Shown piece by piece: positions 1 through 6,947 of a stretch of DNA of 13,091 nucleotides. The stretch comes from CAMXAS01 sp964442435. GTDB lineage: Bacteria; Bacteroidota; Bacteroidia; Bacteroidales; P3. The stretch is taken from positions 1 to 13,091 of the forward strand of contig CAYTZG010000031.1 in assembly GCA_964442435.1 (NCBI GenBank), in the 5' to 3' direction. Each line of letters opens with the position of its first letter. The first letter of the stretch is position 1. Under the pieces are notes generated by a model, which saw only the letters and a program-made list of their open reading frames with translations, did no database searches and was not told where the DNA came from. A program made the position numbers and the translations under genes.

Positions 1-97
1 AAAAAGTTTTCAAAAGCACTAACAGGCTTGTTATGGTTTTTGTATTCTTTTTTTATATATTTTATTTAAAATTCAAAAAACAACTATCACCACAAGC

Positions 98-131
98 TTG
101 TTGAATTTGTCTCGGATTTACGCTAATTTTG
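98..131 (+). promoter_or_regulatory. Bacteroidota-type promoter of nadA
   Basis: A -7 element TAATTTTG at 124-131 matches the Bacteroidota consensus TAnnTTTG. A TTG at 101-103 lies 20 bp upstream as the -33 element, and a second TTG sits at 98-100. Transcription would begin near 137-140, leaving a short leader before the ATG at 155. This argues against the in-frame TTG at 98 as the nadA start. The -33 region overlaps a perfect 10-bp palindrome, ACAAGCTTGT (92-101), which could be an operator, but nothing else supports that. Confidence 0.75.
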
Positions 132-154
132 TTCCTGTAAAGATAAGGATTCTT

Positions 155-1117
155 ATGGAAATGAAAGGTATGCCCGGCGGCAAGGTCGGGTGTGGACAAC
201 AGGCGTTGATGGATGAAATCCGCCGTTTGAAGAAAGAGAAGAACGCCGTTTTGCTGGGACATTATTATCAGGTGCCCGAGATACAGGAAATCGCCGACTT
301 TGTGGGCGACAGTCTGGCTTTGGCGCAACAGGCCAAAAGTACGACGGCCGATATCATTCTGTTCGCCGGGGTTCATTTCATGGCGGAAACGGCCAAGATT
401 CTGAATCCGGACAAAAAGGTGCTGATTCCGGATATGACGGCCGGCTGCTCGTTGGCCGACGCCTGTAAGGCCGAGGATTTAAAGGCCATGAAAGCCGAAT
501 ATCCCGACCATATGGTGCTTTCGTATGTCAATTGCAGCGCGGAGGTCAAATGTCTTTCGGACTTGATTTGTACATCGGGCAATGCGTTGAAATTGGTGAA
601 AGCCCTGCCGGCGGATCAAAAGATACTGTTCGTGCCCGACCGGAACTTGGGCGGCTATATCAACCGCATGACGGGCCGCGATATGCGGCTGTGGCCGGGT
701 TGCTGCGAGGTACACGAGATGTTGAAGGCCGAAAACGTATTGAAACTGAAACAGGCGCATCCGGAAGCCAAACTCATCGCGCATCCGGAATGCAATCCGG
801 CCGTGCTGGAGGTCGCCGACTTTGTGGGTTCCACGGCCGCCATGCTCAAGTTCATCAAGGAAGATGCGTCGCCCGCCTATGTCGTGGCCACGGAGACGGG
901 CATCCTGCACGCCATGGGCAAGACCTGTCCGGAAAAGACGTTCTATATCGCCGGCGCGGACGGCAACTGCGGCTGCAACGACTGTCCGCACATGAAGAAG
1001 AACACGTTGGAGAAAATCTACCGTTGCCTTGTGGATGAATCGCCCGAAATCCTGCTTTCGGATGAGGTTATCGAGCGGGCCGCCAAGCCGATAGAAGCCA
1101 TGTTATGTATGAGTTGA
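155..1117 (+). CDS. nadA: Quinolinate synthase NadA
   Basis: Quinolinate synthase condenses iminoaspartate (from NadB) with dihydroxyacetone phosphate to form quinolinate in de novo NAD biosynthesis. It is a cytosolic [4Fe-4S] enzyme. The protein (320 aa from this start) shows the NadA hallmarks: LGHYYQVPEIQEIADFVGDS (about residues 34-53), GVHFMAETAKIL, and IPDMTAGCSLAD with a likely cluster cysteine at C98. It also has SYVNCSAEVK, VPDRNLGGYI, the WPGCCEVH cysteines, HPEC, ATETGI and a C-terminal NCGCNDCPHMKKN. Three cysteines spread over these motifs are expected to hold the cluster. The reading frame is open further upstream, but the promoter TAATTTTG at 124-131 places the transcript start just before the ATG at 155, so that start is chosen. 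ATGs at 161 and 170 are possible alternatives. The 3' end overlaps the next gene by 13 bp. No nadB or nadC is visible in the window. Confidence 0.96.
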   Translation: MEMKGMPGGKVGCGQQALMDEIRRLKKEKNAVLLGHYYQVPEIQEIADFVGDSLALAQQAKSTTADIILFAGVHFMAETAKILNPDKKVLIPDMTAGCSLADACKAEDLKAMKAEYPDHMVLSYVNCSAEVKCLSDLICTSGNALKLVKALPADQKILFVPDRNLGGYINRMTGRDMRLWPGCCEVHEMLKAENVLKLKQAHPEAKLIAHPECNPAVLEVADFVGSTAAMLKFIKEDASPAYVVATETGILHAMGKTCPEKTFYIAGADGNCGCNDCPHMKKNTLEKIYRCLVDESPEILLSDEVIERAAKPIEAMLCMS

Positions 1118-2760
1118 TTAAAAAAAACCGCATTTATGCGGTTTTAATTTATGCGGTTTTCGCGTATGGGGCGATGGCGCAGACCCCGACCTCTTTCGGC
1201 GTGCCGGATTCGCTCTTGGAAGCGATGCGGAAGGAAGTGCCGGCGGGCGGCGAATACGTCCGACTGTATCATGCCGGCGGTTCGCTTTCAAGCGAAGGTT
1301 ATACCGTGGACGGCGAACCCGAAGGTTGGTGGCGCAGTTATGACCCGCAGGGCCGGCTGGTTTCGGAAGGCAACCGCCGGCAGCATAAGTTGGACGGGAT
1401 TTGGGTGTTCTACAACCCGGGCGGCGGCCGTAAGTCGGAAATCACCTACAGGCAGGACGCCAAGCATGGCCGTTGCGTCTATTATACCAAAGGCGGCGTT
1501 CAGGAAGAATACTACGACCGGGATGTGCTCGACGGCCTGCGTTCCTATTACGACACGCTATATCGGCTCACGAAGACGGAACCTTTCGTGCAAGGCGAAA
1601 AGGACGGCTTGGCCAAGGAATACGACGGCTCGGGCGAAATAATATATATTCGTCTTTATCGGAAAGGCATCCCGGTTTCGCAACAGGCGTTGAACCGCCG
1701 TGACGGAAACGGTCTGCGGCAAGGTGTTTGGATGGCCTTTTATCCGAACGACCAAACGGCTTGGGAAGTACCTTACACCGATGATTTGAAAAACGGCTAC
1801 TATAAGGAATACGACACGCTCGGCAACATCGTCCGTATCGAAAAATACGTGATGGGCGTTGTGGAAGAAGATGCGCCCGAACTGGCGGCCGTTGAGGTAT
1901 ATACAGAATATTACGCCGACGGGAAGCCCAAGCTTAAAGTGGGCTACAAGAACGGCAAGCCGGAGGGCATCTGCCGCGAATACGACAGCGTGACGGGCAA
2001 GGTGGTGCGGGGAACGCTGTTCAAGGACGGCGAAATCGTGGGCGGCGGCATCATCGACGACAACGGTTATTTTCAGGACGATTGGAAGGAATATTACGCC
2101 GACGGCACGTTGCGCTGCGAGGGCCGGTTTCGGAAAGGCCGCAAGCATGGCCAATGGAATTATTACTATCCGAACGGCGCGTTGGAACAGACGGGCGAGT
2201 TTGCGGGCGGCCGTTACGAAGGGCGTTGGACGTGGTATTATCCAAACGGCAGTGTCCGTCTGCAACAGGAGTTCCACCGCGGTCTGCCGGACGGTCTGAC
2301 GGAAGAATACGATGAAAACGGCGTCCGCATCGTCTATGGGCATTATGTGGAGGGGCTGGAAGAGGGTCAATGGACTTACCTGCGCGGCGGGGAGCGGACG
2401 GAGGGCCGCTACAAGGACGGCCGGCGCAGCGGCCTTTGGAAATCCTACTGGCATGAAAAGGGCAACGCGCTCTCGTTCCGCGGAAATTTCATAGACGGGC
2501 TGCCCAACGGCACGCATTACCACTACTGGGACAACGGCAAACTGCGCGAGGAAGCGCATTACAGCATGGGCCGCCGCGTCGGCCGCTGGACCAAATACGA
2601 CGAGAGCGGCGAAATCCTCGTGCGGATTCAATACAACCGGGCGGAGGAGGAAGTGAAATACAACGGAAAGCGCACCTTGACGCGGGCCGAGGAAGTGGCC
2701 GACCCGGACGAATACTACCGAAGCCGTCAGACGGAGACGGAATATCCGGAAGAGGAATAG
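1105..2760 (+). CDS. Exported MORN-repeat protein (YwqK-like MORN_2 repeats)
   Basis: This 551-aa protein starts with an apparent signal peptide: KKNR basic region, hydrophobic IYAVLIYAVFAYG, and cleavage expected after AMA before Q26. The rest is a tandem array of roughly 20-24-residue MORN_2-type units, e.g. GIWVFYNPGGGRKSE, GQWNYYYPNGALEQTGEF, GRWTWYYPNGSVRLQQEF and GLWKSYWHEKGNALSFRGNF. Each has the G-x-W-x-x-Y-x-x-x-G pattern, ending in an acidic tail. Such proteins are often labelled 'YwqK family antitoxin', but in Bacteroidota they are mostly exported proteins of unknown role. I see no toxin partner here. The repeats form beta-hairpins, and binding to membrane or cell-wall components is a guess. 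The start ATG at 1105 lies within the last codons of nadA, suggesting coupled expression. A 15-bp tandem duplication builds the IYAVL-IYAVF core of the signal peptide. The stop codon directly abuts the 3' end of an antisense tRNA gene. Confidence 0.85.
   Translation: MYELIKKNRIYAVLIYAVFAYGAMAQTPTSFGVPDSLLEAMRKEVPAGGEYVRLYHAGGSLSSEGYTVDGEPEGWWRSYDPQGRLVSEGNRRQHKLDGIWVFYNPGGGRKSEITYRQDAKHGRCVYYTKGGVQEEYYDRDVLDGLRSYYDTLYRLTKTEPFVQGEKDGLAKEYDGSGEIIYIRLYRKGIPVSQQALNRRDGNGLRQGVWMAFYPNDQTAWEVPYTDDLKNGYYKEYDTLGNIVRIEKYVMGVVEEDAPELAAVEVYTEYYADGKPKLKVGYKNGKPEGICREYDSVTGKVVRGTLFKDGEIVGGGIIDDNGYFQDDWKEYYADGTLRCEGRFRKGRKHGQWNYYYPNGALEQTGEFAGGRYEGRWTWYYPNGSVRLQQEFHRGLPDGLTEEYDENGVRIVYGHYVEGLEEGQWTYLRGGERTEGRYKDGRRSGLWKSYWHEKGNALSFRGNFIDGLPNGTHYHYWDNGKLREEAHYSMGRRVGRWTKYDESGEILVRIQYNRAEEEVKYNGKRTLTRAEEVADPDEYYRSRQTETEYPEEE
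1124..1145 (+). terminator. Terminator-like hairpin 3' of nadA, inside the next gene's signal-peptide codons
   Basis: Perfect inverted repeat: AAAACCGCAT (1124-1133) pairs with ATGCGGTTTT (1136-1145). The effective GC core is CCGCA/TGCGG with a TTTA loop, and the 3' side continues as TTTTAATTT. This is the shape of an intrinsic terminator placed 6 bp after the nadA stop codon. It lies entirely within the first codons of the downstream CDS. A second copy of the right arm (1151-1160) offers an alternative pairing. Whether it terminates, attenuates or does nothing cannot be told from sequence alone. Confidence 0.5.
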
Positions 2761-2842
2761 TGCGGATGAAGGGACTCGAACCCATACGCCTTTCGGCACC
2801 AGATCCTAAGTCTGGCACGGCTACCAATTACGCCACATCCGC
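2761..2842 (-). tRNA. tRNA-Leu (anticodon UAG)
   Basis: On the minus strand the acceptor arms GCGGATG (2842-2836) and CATCCGC (2768-2762) pair perfectly, with A (2761) as discriminator base. The anticodon stem CCAGA/TCTGG encloses the loop CTTAGGA, giving anticodon TAG (UAG), which reads CUN leucine codons. A long variable arm (TGCCGAAAGGCGT) marks it as class II, as expected for Leu. The T-arm carries GGTTCGAGTCC. Length is 82 nt. CCA is not encoded: the next minus-strand bases are CTA. The gene ends exactly at the stop codon of the plus-strand MORN gene, with no spacer. Confidence 0.96.
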
Positions 2843-2856
2843 AAGACAATCGTAGG

Positions 2857-2864
2857 CAAAGTTA
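2857..2864 (-). promoter_or_regulatory. -7 promoter element for tRNA-Leu
   Basis: The minus strand reads TAACTTTG, a match to TAnnTTTG, 14 nt upstream of the first tRNA base. That places the start of transcription only a few bases before the mature 5' end. No clear TTG -33 element is seen at the expected distance. The element lies in the 31-bp gap shared with the divergent mnmD start. Confidence 0.6.
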
Positions 2865-2873
2865 AGAAAAAAA

Positions 2874-3566
2874 ATGAAACTGTCGGTAGAGGAAACGCAG
2901 GACGGCTGGGCGACGCTCTATTTGCCCGAATGCAACGAGCACTATCATTCCACGTTCGGCGCGTTCGAAGAGGCGCGGTGGATTTACATCGAGCGCGGTT
3001 TCGAAGTCATGCGGGCCGTGTTGCCGGCCGCCACGCCGCTGCGCATCCTGGAGATGGGTTTCGGCACGGGGCTGAATGCGGTGCTGACGCTTCGCGCCGC
3101 CGCCCAAGCGCGGCGACAGGTGCATTATACGGGCGTGGAGGCCTATCCGTTGTCGGCCGACATCGTGTCGGAACTCGGATACGCCGCGCGTTTGGGCGCG
3201 GAAGCCGACGGCTATGCGGTGCTGCACGCCCTGCCGTGGGCGGCGTGGCGGCCGGATTTGCCGTTTGCGGCCGTGACGCCTTATTTCCGGGCCCGCAAGG
3301 TGCAGGCCTTGTTCGAGGCCACCGACTGGCCGGAGCGGGCCTTCGACCTCATCTATTACGATGCGTTCTCGCCGCGGGTTCAGCCCGAACTTTGGACGGA
3401 AGACGTGGCCGCCCGGCTCTACCGGACGTTGGCGGCGGGCGGCCGGCTCATCACCTATTGCGCCCAGGGCCGCTGGAAGAAAAACCTGCAGGCGGCCGGC
3501 TTCACGCTCAGCCTGTTGCCGGGGCCGGGCGGCAAGCGGGAAATCACGGCCGCCGAAAAGCGGTAA
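2874..3566 (+). CDS. mnmD: Stand-alone tRNA wobble-uridine methyltransferase MnmD (DUF752)
   Basis: MnmD transfers a methyl group from S-adenosylmethionine to the aminomethyl group of nm5(s2)U34 in certain tRNAs, giving mnm5(s2)U. It corresponds to the methyltransferase half of E. coli MnmC without the oxidase domain. The 230-aa protein has a Rossmann SAM-binding motif, EMGFGTGLNA (residues 60-69), VEAYP as the acidic strand-2 end, and YDAFSPRVQPELW (162-174). The GGRLITYCAQGRWKKNLQAAGF region follows, then the C-terminal PGPGGKRE, all typical of the DUF752/MnmC methyltransferase domain. No oxidase domain is present. Its start is preceded by an A-rich stretch rather than a Shine-Dalgarno. No plus-strand TAnnTTTG promoter is obvious in the short gap, so it may depend on read-through from the MORN gene across the antisense tRNA. 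The overlapping frames within this GC-rich gene are shadows. Confidence 0.9.
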   Translation: MKLSVEETQDGWATLYLPECNEHYHSTFGAFEEARWIYIERGFEVMRAVLPAATPLRILEMGFGTGLNAVLTLRAAAQARRQVHYTGVEAYPLSADIVSELGYAARLGAEADGYAVLHALPWAAWRPDLPFAAVTPYFRARKVQALFEATDWPERAFDLIYYDAFSPRVQPELWTEDVAARLYRTLAAGGRLITYCAQGRWKKNLQAAGFTLSLLPGPGGKREITAAEKR

Positions 3567-3581
3567 ATTCCGAAAAATTCG

Positions 3582-3589
3582 TAAATTCG
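3582..3589 (+). promoter_or_regulatory. Probable -7 element before rubrerythrin gene
   Basis: TAAATTCG at 3582-3589 differs from TAnnTTTG by one base and lies 30 bp before the rubrerythrin ATG. No convincing TTG -33 element is present at 19-20 bp. A similar string, TAAATTCC, begins at 3564, overlapping the mnmD stop codon. This is a tentative call. Confidence 0.35.
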
Positions 3590-3619
3590 CATCCGATAAG
3601 GTTTTAAAACTTCAAAGCC

Positions 3620-4198
3620 ATGAAAAAACAACTGAAAGGAACGCAAACGGAAAAGAATCTCCTTGCTTCTTTTGCGGGAGAGTCACAGGCCAAGAACCGT
3701 TACACGTTTTTCGCCAAACAGGCGAAGAAGGACGGTTATGAACAGATAGCCGGTATTTTTGAGGAAACGGCGCGTCAGGAAGAGGAACACGCCAAAATTT
3801 TCTTCAAATACCTGCAGGGTGGCATGGTGGAAGTCACGGCCATGTTCCCGGCCGGCGAAATCCTCGACACGAAAGCCAACCTCAAGGCGGCGGCCGCCGG
3901 CGAACACGAGGAGGCGAACGACCTGTATCCCCAGTTCGCCAAAATCGCCGAAAAGGAGGGTTTTCCCGAAATCGCCCACTCTTTCCGTGAAATCGCGGAA
4001 GTGGAGGAACAACACGAAGACCGCTACCTCAAACTGTTGGAAAACGTAAAGAAGAACCGCGTTTTCAAACGCTCCAAGAAAGTGTATTGGTATTGTCGCA
4101 ACTGCGGTTACGTGCATTTCGGCACCGCGGCGCCCGAAGTGTGCCCGGCCTGCAAACACCCGCAAGCCTATTATCAATTACAGGTAAGGGAATACTAG
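3620..4198 (+). CDS. rbr: Rubrerythrin (peroxide-reducing diiron protein)
   Basis: Rubrerythrin reduces hydrogen peroxide to water in the cytoplasm of anaerobes, taking electrons through its rubredoxin domain. The 192-aa protein has the canonical two-domain layout. The four-helix diiron domain carries likely ligands E21 (AGESQAKNRY), E54/H57 (QEEEH), E95/E98 (GEHEEAN) and E129/H132 (EVEEQH). The C-terminal rubredoxin-like knuckle carries C159-x-x-C162 (YCRNCGY) and C175-x-x-C178 (CPACKH). Length and order match ordinary rubrerythrin. The ATG at 3620 fits the family N-terminus (KGTQTEKNLL). The gene is followed after 5 bp by a sugar transporter, so the two may share a transcript. Its presence implies an anaerobic lifestyle with a need to handle transient oxygen. 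Confidence 0.96.
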   Translation: MKKQLKGTQTEKNLLASFAGESQAKNRYTFFAKQAKKDGYEQIAGIFEETARQEEEHAKIFFKYLQGGMVEVTAMFPAGEILDTKANLKAAAAGEHEEANDLYPQFAKIAEKEGFPEIAHSFREIAEVEEQHEDRYLKLLENVKKNRVFKRSKKVYWYCRNCGYVHFGTAAPEVCPACKHPQAYYQLQVREY

Positions 4199-4203
4199 AT
4201 TAA

Positions 4204-5442
4204 ATGAAAAGGATTTGTTCCGGCAAGGCGTCGCCCTTGCTCATCATCGGCCTTCTGTTCTTTATCTTCGGGTTCATCACCTGGCTCAATTCGGTCTTGG
4301 TGCCGTTTTTGAAAACCGCCTGCGAACTGACGAATTTCCAATCGTATTTCGTAACGTTCGCGTTCTACATCGCCTATTTCGTGCTGGCGCCCTTCGCGTC
4401 GGGCATCATCGGGCGGTTGGGGTACCGGCGGTCGATGTCGGTGGGGCTGGCGGTTATGGCGCTCGGCGCGCTCGTGTTCCTGCCGGCGGCGCTGGTGCGT
4501 TCCTATCCGCTGTTCCTGCTCGGGCTGTTCCTGCTGGGCGGCGGTCTGACGCTGCTTCAGACGGCGGCCAATCCGTATGCGGCCGTGCTGGGGTCGCCCG
4601 AAAGCGCCGCGCGCCGCATCAGCATCATGGGCGTGTGCAACAAGACGGCCGGTATGCTGGCGCCGCTGTTGCTCTCCTCGTTCACCATCAAGAAGGCCGA
4701 GCAAATCCAGTTGCAGATTTTGGCCTCCGGCAATGAGCCGCTGTTGCACGCGCGGCTGTTGGACGAGTTGGCGCGCCAGTGCATTTGGCCCTATGTCTGC
4801 ATCGCGCTCAGCCTCCTGTTGCTCGCGGTGTGGATTCGTTTTTCCGCCCTGCCGGAAATAGCCGAAGAAAAGACCGTGGCCACCGAAAAGTTCTCGTTGC
4901 GCCGCTATCCGGCCCTGTGCGGCGGCATCGCGGCCATCTTCTTCTATGTGGGCGCTGAGGTCATCAGCATAGACACCCTTATCAACTACGCGTTCTCGCT
5001 GTCCTACGGTTCCGACTACGCCCGCTGGTTCCCCGTGCTGTCGATGCTCATGCTGCTGGTGGGTTACTTTGTCGGCATCTGGGGCATCCCGCGGCATTTC
5101 TCGCAGCGGCAGGCCTTGCTGGCGTCGTGTGCGGGCGGTCTCTTGCTCAGTGGCGCGGCCATCTGCGTGCCGGGCGCGGGCTCGCTGTTCCTGCTCTCGG
5201 CCCTCGGGCTCACCAACGCTATGATATGGCCGGCCGTATGGGGGTTGGCCGTCAAGGGGCTCGGCCCGCATCTGCCCGTCGGCTCCTCCTTGCTGATTAT
5301 GGCCATCGTGGGCGGCGCCGTCCTGCCGTTGGTCTATGGGTTCGCGGCCGACCGCATCGGGTTGCAGGCCGCCTATTTCCTTTTGCCCGTCTGCTACGGT
5401 CTCATCGGTCTGTACGGTTGGCGGAATCGGGAAAATGGATAG
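4204..5442 (+). CDS. FucP/GluP-family sugar MFS transporter
   Basis: This 412-aa hydrophobic protein with about 12 predicted membrane segments belongs to the FHS (fucose/glucose/galactose) branch of the major facilitator superfamily. It probably imports a monosaccharide across the inner membrane. Signature stretches are FGFITWLNSVLVPFLK (residues 22-37) and LLQTAANPYAAVLGSPESAA (118-137), followed by RRISIMGVCNKTAG and the C-terminal LIMAIVGGAVLPLVYGFAAD. From memory of E. coli FucP, the two acidic residues used there for proton coupling (D46 in MND, E135 in LETAANP) align with S30 and Q119 here. Coupling or substrate may therefore differ, as seems common in this Bacteroidota subgroup. The substrate cannot be read from sequence. 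The start codon lies 5 bp after the rubrerythrin stop. The very long antisense frame opposite it (4195-5472) is a composition artefact. Confidence 0.88.
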   Translation: MKRICSGKASPLLIIGLLFFIFGFITWLNSVLVPFLKTACELTNFQSYFVTFAFYIAYFVLAPFASGIIGRLGYRRSMSVGLAVMALGALVFLPAALVRSYPLFLLGLFLLGGGLTLLQTAANPYAAVLGSPESAARRISIMGVCNKTAGMLAPLLLSSFTIKKAEQIQLQILASGNEPLLHARLLDELARQCIWPYVCIALSLLLLAVWIRFSALPEIAEEKTVATEKFSLRRYPALCGGIAAIFFYVGAEVISIDTLINYAFSLSYGSDYARWFPVLSMLMLLVGYFVGIWGIPRHFSQRQALLASCAGGLLLSGAAICVPGAGSLFLLSALGLTNAMIWPAVWGLAVKGLGPHLPVGSSLLIMAIVGGAVLPLVYGFAADRIGLQAAYFLLPVCYGLIGLYGWRNRENG

Positions 5443-5449
5443 GTGTTTC

Positions 5450-5480
5450 TTGGTTTTATGGGAAAAATCCATTAACTTTG
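5450..5480 (+). promoter_or_regulatory. Bacteroidota-type promoter of the lipoprotein gene
   Basis: TTG at 5450-5452 and TAACTTTG at 5473-5480 are separated by exactly 20 bp, a textbook -33/-7 pair. The predicted transcript starts near 5487, giving a leader of about 45 nt before the ATG at 5532. A small imperfect inverted repeat (ATGG...CCAT, 5458-5472) lies between the two elements. Confidence 0.85.
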
Positions 5481-5531
5481 GGGGCTTACAAATGGCGTGA
5501 AATATTTATTAATCACAATATACAACTGATA

Positions 5532-6860
5532 ATGAAAAGGTTATTTTCTGTTATCGCCTTTGCGACTTTGGTTGCGATGTGTTTGGTATCCTGCAATCAG
5601 AACGAAGTCAAACTGCATTCGGCCGTCGGTACGGTTTACGGAGAGGCCCACGGCGAGATGGGTGGCGACGGTATCGTTTTCTATGTAGATGAAAATGCCG
5701 GTTATGCTTTGGTCTGCAGTATGAACGATTTAAAGCGTGACCGTCAGAAAACGTCCAGTTTACCCCATATCTGGGAAAAGGATTTCACATGGAGTGTCTT
5801 CGGGTCGGATACGGTTATGGAACGGGATACGGTATGGTGTGAGTTGACGCGTTCTTTCAAACGTTTTATAGGAAAAACCACCACGACGTCCATTCCGGAG
5901 TCGTCCATCGTGGATGAGGAGGAAGTTTATACGGAATATAATTATGAGCAAAAGGATTCGGTTGTCAAAATCTATCCGATACTCCGTTATAAGGCGTATA
6001 AAGAAAACGGCGAACAGGTTTTGGAAGGCTATACGTCCGACTCGATTCCCGTATCGAATTTCGGCTTCATCGGGGAGTTTATGGAACCTGATACGCTTTT
6101 GAAGCGCGTTAGGGTGGAAAAATTCAGCGATACGGCTTGGAAAGCGGATAATGATACGGTCACGATCGGCGGTCAGAAATATGAGATTGCGGTAGGCGGT
6201 AAGTTCGATAAAGATAAAAGCGTGACGCTTTATCGTCCGTATGTGGATACGGTTGAAAGAAGAACCAGAACGTTCGAATACATAGAAGCCGGTTATTCCG
6301 ATACGAATGTGAACATGGTAAGAAAAGGCGACCGCAAATACCCGAGCGGCAACAATTGGGCGTATGCGCTTGATACGAACTGGAGTTTCGCCTATATCGG
6401 CATAGGCGACGAGGATCCGGACGGCAAACTCAATACGCAGAAAATCGTAAACGCCGATGTACCGTGCAGACAGCAAGTAGAGCCGGACAGCAGCAGCGCG
6501 GCCCGCACGTGCTATACTTACTATACGAACAGCTACTACGAAGAACGCGCGAAATATGCGGCTGATACATTCTATAAAGCCGATCAAGGTGAATGGTATC
6601 TGCCGTCGCGTGCCGAACTGCGTCATCTGTTCGATGCCAGAAACAAAATCAACGAAATGAATGCCAATACGAAGGGCTTCGAAGCGTTGCAGAATTGCTA
6701 CTGGTCTTCGAATGAAAAGATAGAAGCGAAGAAAACGGCAAAGAACGCTTGGTATAAATGCTTCTCCGACAATGGTGTGGAAAGCTATATCCCGAAAGCC
6801 AACAACAACTACCGCGTCAATGTGCGTGCGGTACGTAAAGTGAAATGGCCGTTGAAATAA
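5532..6860 (+). CDS. Lipoprotein with a split DUF1566/FISUMP-like region
   Basis: This predicted 442-aa lipoprotein has basic MKR, a hydrophobic segment and lipobox LVSC with lipidated C21, followed by NQNE. That places it in the cell envelope, probably at the outer membrane. The start at 5532 is chosen because it gives a clean signal peptide downstream of a strong promoter. The frame is open further upstream, but only as overlap with the transporter. Two segments resemble DUF1566-type Bacteroidota proteins: GDGIVFYVDENAGYALVCSM (about 44-63), and GEWYLPSRAELRHLF (about 353-367) with a later CYWSSNE and a C-terminal NNYRVNVRAVRKV. Between them lie about 200 residues of acidic, Tyr-rich sequence with recurring DTV motifs, and then NNWAYALDTNW. 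Role unknown. GC content is visibly lower than in the neighbours, and it has its own promoter and terminator, so it is likely a stand-alone unit. Confidence 0.75.
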   Translation: MKRLFSVIAFATLVAMCLVSCNQNEVKLHSAVGTVYGEAHGEMGGDGIVFYVDENAGYALVCSMNDLKRDRQKTSSLPHIWEKDFTWSVFGSDTVMERDTVWCELTRSFKRFIGKTTTTSIPESSIVDEEEVYTEYNYEQKDSVVKIYPILRYKAYKENGEQVLEGYTSDSIPVSNFGFIGEFMEPDTLLKRVRVEKFSDTAWKADNDTVTIGGQKYEIAVGGKFDKDKSVTLYRPYVDTVERRTRTFEYIEAGYSDTNVNMVRKGDRKYPSGNNWAYALDTNWSFAYIGIGDEDPDGKLNTQKIVNADVPCRQQVEPDSSSAARTCYTYYTNSYYEERAKYAADTFYKADQGEWYLPSRAELRHLFDARNKINEMNANTKGFEALQNCYWSSNEKIEAKKTAKNAWYKCFSDNGVESYIPKANNNYRVNVRAVRKVKWPLK

Positions 6861-6880
6861 CCTCCGGTCATGACGATACA

Positions 6881-6913
6881 AAAGCCGCTCCGCGTTTCGG
6901 GGCGGCTTTTTTT
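6881..6913 (+). terminator. Intrinsic terminator after the lipoprotein gene
   Basis: AAAGCCGCTCCG (6881-6892) pairs with CGGGGCGGCTTT (6898-6909) around a CGTTT loop, with a single T-G wobble. A run of seven T residues follows (6907-6913). The hairpin begins 20 bp after the stop codon, consistent with a single-gene transcript. Confidence 0.9.
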
Positions 6914-6947
6914 AATCATGCAATCATAAAACTTGAGAGATAAGACG

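Noticed and set aside
98..154. N-terminal extension of nadA from the TTG at 98
   Set aside because: It would overlap the -33 and -7 promoter elements, and the added residues do not resemble the NadA N-terminus.
1105..2760. YwqK 'antitoxin' label for the MORN-repeat protein as evidence for a toxin-antitoxin pair
   Set aside because: The protein is exported, the neighbours are nadA and a tRNA gene, and no toxin-like gene is present. The label is inherited from a family name.
1558..2799. 413-codon minus-strand frame opposite the MORN-repeat gene, running into the tRNA
   Set aside because: It mirrors the repeats of the plus-strand protein, shows no recognisable domain, and starts inside the tRNA gene.
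4195..5472. 425-codon open frame on the minus strand opposite the MFS transporter
   Set aside because: Its product is almost entirely Gln, Arg, Glu, Ala and His, as expected from the complement of a GC-rich membrane-protein gene. The plus strand encodes a clear transporter.
5760..6881. 373-codon minus-strand frame opposite the lipoprotein gene
   Set aside because: Composition rich in Arg, Ile, Phe and His with no family motifs. The plus strand has promoter, lipobox and terminator.
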